NCBI GenBank assembly: GCA_029821415.1
Contig: JALGTJ010000070.1
Coordinates: 1 to 9,272 of the forward strand
Reading direction: 5' to 3'
DNA from: Candidatus Zipacnadia bacterium
GTDB lineage: Bacteria; Armatimonadota; Zipacnadia; Zipacnadales; Zipacnadaceae
Length of the DNA: 9,272 nucleotides
The position numbers and the translations under genes are program-made. The notes under the pieces were generated by a model. That model was not told the DNA's origin and ran no database searches. It saw nothing but the letters and a program-made list of their open reading frames with translations. Below are positions 5,846 through 9,272 of this stretch, in pieces (position 1 is the first letter of the stretch; every line of letters starts with the position of its first letter).

Positions 5846-6861
5846 TTACACTTCCACCTCTTTCTCGGCCTGGCCGGAGGCGTAGATACCGTCCAGGATA
5901 CGCTGAGTAATCAAAGCTTGCTCGCCGGGCACCGGGGAAGGCTTGCCCTGGAGAATAGCCTCCACGAAGGCATCTATCTCTGCAACAAAGCCACTGTCGG
6001 GGACATCCAGAGGCACCTGAGGTGTAGCGTTTATCAGCATGCCGTTCTCTTCACGCACCCGGTCCCACACACCACGACGTTCATCTTGGCAGCCGCCTCC
6101 GTCACGTTCAACGCCCAACTGGTCTGCAGGGAAAGGGTTGCTCCATTTGCAAAGCGGATGAAGCCAGCCGCCATATCTTCAGGCACCGTGTACTTGGCGG
6201 GGTCGTGCTTCATCAGCGAGGGCTTGTTAGCTAATTGCAGGTAAGTAGCCGCGCTGACACTAACCGGCTCAGGAAAATCCATTAGATACAAAGCCATATC
6301 CAGAATATGCACACCCAGGTCGTAGCAAGGTCCGCCAGCGGACTCTTTGGCGTCAATGAACGTACCCCACGCCGGAACGCCCCGCGGGCGCAGCAGGGTG
6401 CACTGGCCCCAGTAGATGTCACCAACCAGGCCGGCGTCCACCCATCGGCGCAGAGTCTGTCCCTCCCGATTGAAGCGCAGCACCTGAGCAACCATCAGCA
6501 GCCTCTTGGCCTTTTTGCCAGCATTGATCATCTCCCGACACTCATCCGCTGACGTCGCCACGGGCTTTTCCACCAGCACGTGACAGCCGGCCTGGAAGCC
6601 AGCGACAGCCGCGGCTTTGTGATACGCATTGGGAGTGCAGACGTCTACAATGTCCAGTTCCACCTTCTCCAGCATCTTTTCGTAATCATCAAATAGTGCA
6701 TTTTTCGCCACGCCCCAGCGCTTGGCAGTATCCTCACGGGCTTGGCGCTTAATATCACATATTGCTACTACCTCAGTGTGCTCGTTTTCCTCCCAGCCCT
6801 GCATATGTGATTGGGCGATGCCTCCGGCACCGATGAGTCCAACACGCAACTTCCTAGCCAT
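5846..6861 (-). pseudogene. Gfo/Idh/MocA-family oxidoreductase broken by a single-base frameshift
   Basis: Two overlapping minus-strand frames are halves of one dehydrogenase. The first (6861 to 6034) carries the Rossmann motif GAGGIA (11-16), VEKP (97-100) and GGPCYDLGVHILDMAL (176-191, His185). It runs to about residue 268 (NVVVCGTG), then gives a short unrelated tail. The second frame continues the family sequence from REENGMLIN to the stop at 5848-5846. Adding one G to the GGG run at 6060-6058 joins the two as NVVVCGTG-V-REENG and restores about 338 residues, the same length as the intact paralogue at 4722-5741. The ATG at 6861 has AGGAGG at 6876-6871, nine bases upstream. Either the gene is freshly broken, or the base was lost in sequencing. 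It lies 77 bases after the isomerase gene, in the same direction. Confidence 0.8.
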
Positions 6862-6880
6862 CAAATGCTACCTCCTTTGG

Positions 6881-6901
6881 GCGCTGCCATTCAGGCAGCG
6901 T
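6881..6901 (-). promoter_or_regulatory. Hairpin just upstream of a ribosome binding site
   Basis: CGCTGCC (6882-6888) and GGCAGCG (6894-6900) form a 7-bp stem with a 5-base loop, extended by one G-U pair. It ends four bases before the AGGAGG of the second oxidoreductase, in the gap after the isomerase gene. There is no T-run, so it is not an intrinsic terminator. It may protect or process the mRNA between the two genes. Confidence 0.35.
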
Positions 6902-6938
6902 AGTTAACAGCCGACGCCAATTATTCGCCTCTTACCTG

Positions 6939-7787
6939 TTACCACGACCAGTATTTCGACAGCATAGGCTTGAGATAAGCCAAGTCTTTGCGAGTCTGCT
7001 CGACGACTCCGTCGGCATCCATATTCCGGAAGCTATGTCCGCCGATATACTCGCTGTGCATGGTAATTCCACCATCAAATCCAATCTGGCTGAGTAGTTC
7101 CAATATCTCTGGCCACGGTGTCATACCCTCAGCCAAGGGCACCATCTGCACGGCATAGCTCTTGGGATCATCACCTGTTGGGTTGTAGACGAACTTCATA
7201 TCCTTGACCGCTACCAGCTTAATCCACGGTGCGAGCAAGTCCAGGCATTGCTTCCAGACCGACCGTGCCCCCTCCATCACCATATGGCCCGGGTCAACGT
7301 AGGCACCGACATATTCGGGATTACGCCCGCGCAGGATCTCCCAGACGACCGCGCCATTTGCCGTGACGTCATCACCGGAATGGATGTGCAAGCCGATCCA
7401 GACGCCGTATTGTTTGGCCAGCGCCTCCAGGTCAATGATCTTGGACTTAACCTCGTAGATACTCTGCTCCAATGTGCCAAAGCCCTGATAATGCCAGTAG
7501 CCTAACTTCATCCATTGCACACCACAATCGGCGGCGGTAGCAAAGACATCCTCCGCATAATCCTCGTCGGCAGAGGTGATATCAGTGGTCAGCATCGGCA
7601 CCTCTATGCCGATCTGCGCCAGGGTCTGGACAGCCGCTGGCAGCTTTTCGACGACTTCCTCTCGCTTGATGTACCCGTTTGAGCGTACGGTGAAGTCCAT
7701 CCCGGGTATACCCAAATCCTTCAGGACCTGCCCGGCTTTCTCAATGGAATATTCCTGCAGGCTCTTGGCAAACATCATTAGTTTCAT
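6939..7787 (-). CDS. Sugar phosphate isomerase/epimerase (xylose-isomerase-like TIM barrel)
   Basis: The 282-residue product fits the AP-endonuclease-2 / xylose-isomerase-like TIM-barrel family, which holds metal-dependent isomerases, epimerases and dehydratases of sugars and inositols. Candidate metal ligands are in LHIH (133-136), VDPGH (164-168, Asp165 and His168), VKD (194-196) and MHSE (243-246, Glu246). The usual Glu of the ENH or EPH motif on the middle strand is replaced by GLHIHSG, so the metal site may be unusual. The ATG at 7787 has AAGGAG at 7804-7799. It is followed on the same strand by a Gfo/Idh/MocA gene, a very common pairing in bacterial sugar catabolism. The substrate is not known. 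Confidence 0.85.
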   Translation of the reverse strand: MKLMMFAKSLQEYSIEKAGQVLKDLGIPGMDFTVRSNGYIKREEVVEKLPAAVQTLAQIGIEVPMLTTDITSADEDYAEDVFATAADCGVQWMKLGYWHYQGFGTLEQSIYEVKSKIIDLEALAKQYGVWIGLHIHSGDDVTANGAVVWEILRGRNPEYVGAYVDPGHMVMEGARSVWKQCLDLLAPWIKLVAVKDMKFVYNPTGDDPKSYAVQMVPLAEGMTPWPEILELLSQIGFDGGITMHSEYIGGHSFRNMDADGVVEQTRKDLAYLKPMLSKYWSW

Positions 7788-7811
7788 AATAGTGAGGTCT
7801 CCTTCGCAGCC

Positions 7812-7828
7812 AGCACGCTCGCCGTGCT
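7812..7828 (-). promoter_or_regulatory. Hairpin in the leader of the isomerase gene
   Basis: AGCACG (7812-7817) and CGTGCT (7823-7828) form a 6-bp stem with a 5-base loop, ending seven bases before the ribosome binding site of the isomerase gene. A second smaller stem, CTGCG/CGCAG, can form further upstream near 7850-7870. The leader therefore looks structured, but it matches no riboswitch class I recognise. Confidence 0.3.
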
Positions 7829-7892
7829 CAAGATGACGGTTACCGCCGCGTCACTGCGCTATTCGCCGCAGCTCGGCTCACTCCTCCTTTTT

Positions 7893-7921
7893 ATGCTATC
7901 CTCTTTCTCGTCGCTGTTCAA
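7893..7921 (-). promoter_or_regulatory. Candidate promoter of the isomerase-oxidoreductase operon
   Basis: The minus strand has TTGAAC (7921-7916), a 17-base spacer and TAGCAT (7898-7893). Each box matches four of six consensus bases. It would give a leader of about 100 bases before the isomerase start. Confidence 0.35.
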
Positions 7922-7996
7922 CTATTACAGAGGGACTGTCGGTCCCTGAGAAGAACTGTTGGGCACGACCTATTAGCAAGCCAGGAGGCGATCACG

Positions 7997-8950
7997 TTGT
8001 CACGGCATGTAACCGTTGCCAGTGTCTCAACCGAGCCGAGCTATTCTCCTGATAACGAAATGGAGAAGCTATTAGATGAGGCCGCCCACTACGCCTGGCG
8101 GGCGCGACAGATGGGCGCTGATATTCTGGCATTTCCCGAGATCTATCCCCACATACATTCCGCAGAACAACCCGCCAAGGCCGCTGAAGAACTACCCACA
8201 GCCACCACCCAGCGAATGATGCGGGAGGCCCGCAAGTTGGGTATGTATATCATCTGGCCGCAGTATACTCGTGAAGGCGACCAGGCCTACAACTCGGCTG
8301 TGCTTATCAATCCAGACGGCGAGATCAACGGGGTCTATCATAAGATGCACCCGACGATAGGCGAAATCGAGGCGGGAATAACCCCGGGCACCCAGGCGTC
8401 TACCTTCAAGACCGATTTTGGCACTATCGGCATGGCCATCTGCTATGACCTGAACTTTCGCGACATTATGACCGGGCTGAAAAAGAATGGCGCCGAGATT
8501 ATTTTCTTCTGCTCAGCTTACCGTGGAGGGCTACAGGTGCGAGCGTGGGCCTTTGAGTTGGGCTGCTATATTGTCACAGCTATAATGAACGACCTGGGCC
8601 AGATAGTTGACCTGACGGGCAGGCAACTGGTGGAGTCGTATTTCCACAACCCCGTCATTGTCCACGACATCAACCTCAACCGTCGGCTGTTGCATATGGA
8701 CTATAACTGGGAGAAGATGGACAAGATGCTGGAGAAATATGGCCCCGAGTTGACTTTCGACTATGTCAGCCCCGAGGCCTGTTACGCAATTGGCTGCGAG
8801 CGAGCCGGGTTAGATATTGAGCAGGTTATTGACGAGTTCGGATTGGAGCGACGGGAGGACTACTTCCAGCGGGCCGATGCCGTCCGCGCGGCTGCGGTGG
8901 CGAAGGCAACTGAGCTGCCTGGCTCTGATCCGCCCCCGGATAATGGTTGA
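7997..8950 (+). CDS. Carbon-nitrogen hydrolase (nitrilase superfamily)
   Basis: The 317-residue product belongs to the nitrilase superfamily, which cleaves amides, carbamoyl groups or nitriles through a thioester on Cys. The triad is complete: Glu48 in FPEIYP, Lys116 in YHKMHP and Cys149 in AICYDLNF. Glu123 or Glu125 in GEIEAG may be the additional structural Glu. The core ends near residue 235. Residues 236-317 form a C-terminal extension rich in charged residues, ending in a Pro-rich stretch; such tails often mediate oligomer contacts. There is no signal peptide, so it should be cytoplasmic. The TTG at 7997 is the start, with AGGAGG at 7983-7988 eight bases upstream. It is divergent from the isomerase and could release nitrogen from an amide-bearing substrate of the same pathway (inference). 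Confidence 0.88.
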   Translation: MSRHVTVASVSTEPSYSPDNEMEKLLDEAAHYAWRARQMGADILAFPEIYPHIHSAEQPAKAAEELPTATTQRMMREARKLGMYIIWPQYTREGDQAYNSAVLINPDGEINGVYHKMHPTIGEIEAGITPGTQASTFKTDFGTIGMAICYDLNFRDIMTGLKKNGAEIIFFCSAYRGGLQVRAWAFELGCYIVTAIMNDLGQIVDLTGRQLVESYFHNPVIVHDINLNRRLLHMDYNWEKMDKMLEKYGPELTFDYVSPEACYAIGCERAGLDIEQVIDEFGLERREDYFQRADAVRAAAVAKATELPGSDPPPDNG

Positions 8951-8975
8951 CAAAATGTCCCGTTTCTAATAAAGT
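8947..8975 (+). promoter_or_regulatory. Promoter of the cold-shock gene, overlapping the nitrilase stop codon
   Basis: A perfect TTGACA at 8947-8952 contains the TGA stop of the preceding gene. After a 17-base spacer comes TAAAGT (8970-8975), four of six bases matching consensus. Transcription should start near 8982, giving a leader of about 40 bases, much shorter than the long leader of Escherichia coli cspA. Confidence 0.55.
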
Positions 8976-9021
8976 TGGACCATCAGCATACCGATGAGCA
9001 GTTTGGGGGGAGGCAAGTACC

Positions 9022-9272
9022 TTGCGTACGCAAGGGAGAGTTAAATGGTTTGACCCACGCAAGGGCTACGGTTTCATTGCGCTCAACGATGGGCAAGATG
9101 TATTCGTCCACTACTCCGCAATTGATATGGAGGGCTTCAAGACCCTTGAAGACGGCGAGCTTGTGGAGTTCGAAATTGCACAGACGGACCGTGGCCCGCA
9201 GGCGGAGAATGTAACACGGCTGGAAATGGGTACCGACCAGAGCACGCAGGAGGCGCCACCCGGTCCGGTCGC
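9022..9272 (+). CDS. Cold-shock-domain protein (CspA family), cut by the window end
   Basis: The frame from the TTG at 9022 is open to the right edge (83 codons visible). Residues 1-66 form one cold-shock domain. GRVKWFD starts the first strand, KGYGFIAL is the RNA-binding motif RNP1, and DVFVHYSAI is RNP2. [16 protein letters not shown] completes the barrel. Such proteins bind single-stranded RNA and DNA and act as RNA chaperones in the cytoplasm. The start is set by GGGGGGAGG at 9005-9013, eight bases upstream. A typical Csp would stop near residue 67; here a polar, Pro-rich extension continues beyond the window, so the true end and any second domain are unknown. Confidence 0.9.
   Translation, partial: MRTQGRVKWFDPRKGYGFIALNDGQDVFVHYSAIDMEGFKTLEDGELVEFEIAQTDRGPQAENVTRLEMGTDQSTQEAPPGPV

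Larger units (their letters stand above)
7788..7996. other. Divergent control region between isomerase and nitrilase-family genes
   Basis: This 209-base region separates two divergent genes. It holds the weak leftward promoter at 7893-7921 and leader hairpins near 7812-7828. A perfect inverted repeat AGGGAC/GTCCCT with a 5-base loop at 7931-7947 could be an operator or a leader hairpin of the rightward gene. I found no convincing rightward promoter. Confidence 0.4.

Noticed and set aside
6034..6118. Two separate overlapping genes at the end of the second oxidoreductase
   Set aside because: Both frames give parts of one Gfo/Idh/MocA protein that join with a single base change; the downstream frame has no ribosome binding site of its own.
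1..9272. CRISPR array, prophage, toxin-antitoxin or defence island
   Set aside because: I saw no regularly spaced repeats, no phage or nuclease-defence genes and no paired small ORFs typical of such systems; the RNase H is a standard housekeeping type.

Overview
This is a bacterial window, about 57% G+C by eye, with dense genes, clear AGGAGG-type ribosome binding sites, several TTGACA/TATAAT-type promoters, a TPP riboswitch and intrinsic terminators. I see no transposase, integrase, CRISPR array, rRNA or intact tRNA. The gene mix (an archaeal-type Thi4, a UPF0280 protein, two Gfo/Idh/MocA dehydrogenases and a TIM-barrel sugar isomerase) would fit a deep-branching, perhaps anaerobic or thermophilic lineage such as Armatimonadota or a relative. 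That placement is an inference and is not proven here.

Left part (1-2772), all minus strand. A strong promoter at 132-160 fires off the left edge. It may serve a 36-codon ORF with three consecutive Cys codons. Next is thi4, a thiazole synthase with His in place of the sulfur-donating Cys. It is preceded by a TPP riboswitch, an intrinsic terminator and a promoter built into the last codons of the upstream gene. That upstream gene is a UPF0280 (ApbE-like) protein. It forms a two-gene operon with a thioredoxin-like lipoprotein that has a WCQPC active site and its own promoter at 2744-2772.

Middle (2676-4668). A roughly 580-base stretch has no confident gene, only two weak small ORFs. It is followed on the plus strand by a six-helix membrane protein with a polyproline tail. 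That gene overlaps an RNase HI-type nuclease by 11 bases.

Right part (4722-8950) is a small carbohydrate-type cluster. A plus-strand Gfo/Idh/MocA oxidoreductase converges on a minus-strand pair: a TIM-barrel sugar phosphate isomerase/epimerase, then a second Gfo/Idh/MocA oxidoreductase. A perfect 14-bp hairpin separates the convergent genes. The second oxidoreductase carries a single-base frameshift near 6058-6060. Divergent from the isomerase is a nitrilase-superfamily amidohydrolase with an intact Glu-Lys-Cys triad. Together these look like a pathway for oxidising or isomerising a sugar-like or aminated substrate, but the substrate cannot be read from the sequence.

Right edge (8947-9272). 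A TTGACA promoter overlapping the nitrilase stop codon drives a cold-shock-domain protein that runs off the window.

The most interesting points are the sulfide-type Thi4 under TPP control, the frameshift, the possible Cys leader ORF, and the pairing of a lipoprotein thioredoxin with UPF0280. I did not find a clearly novel defence or mobile system.
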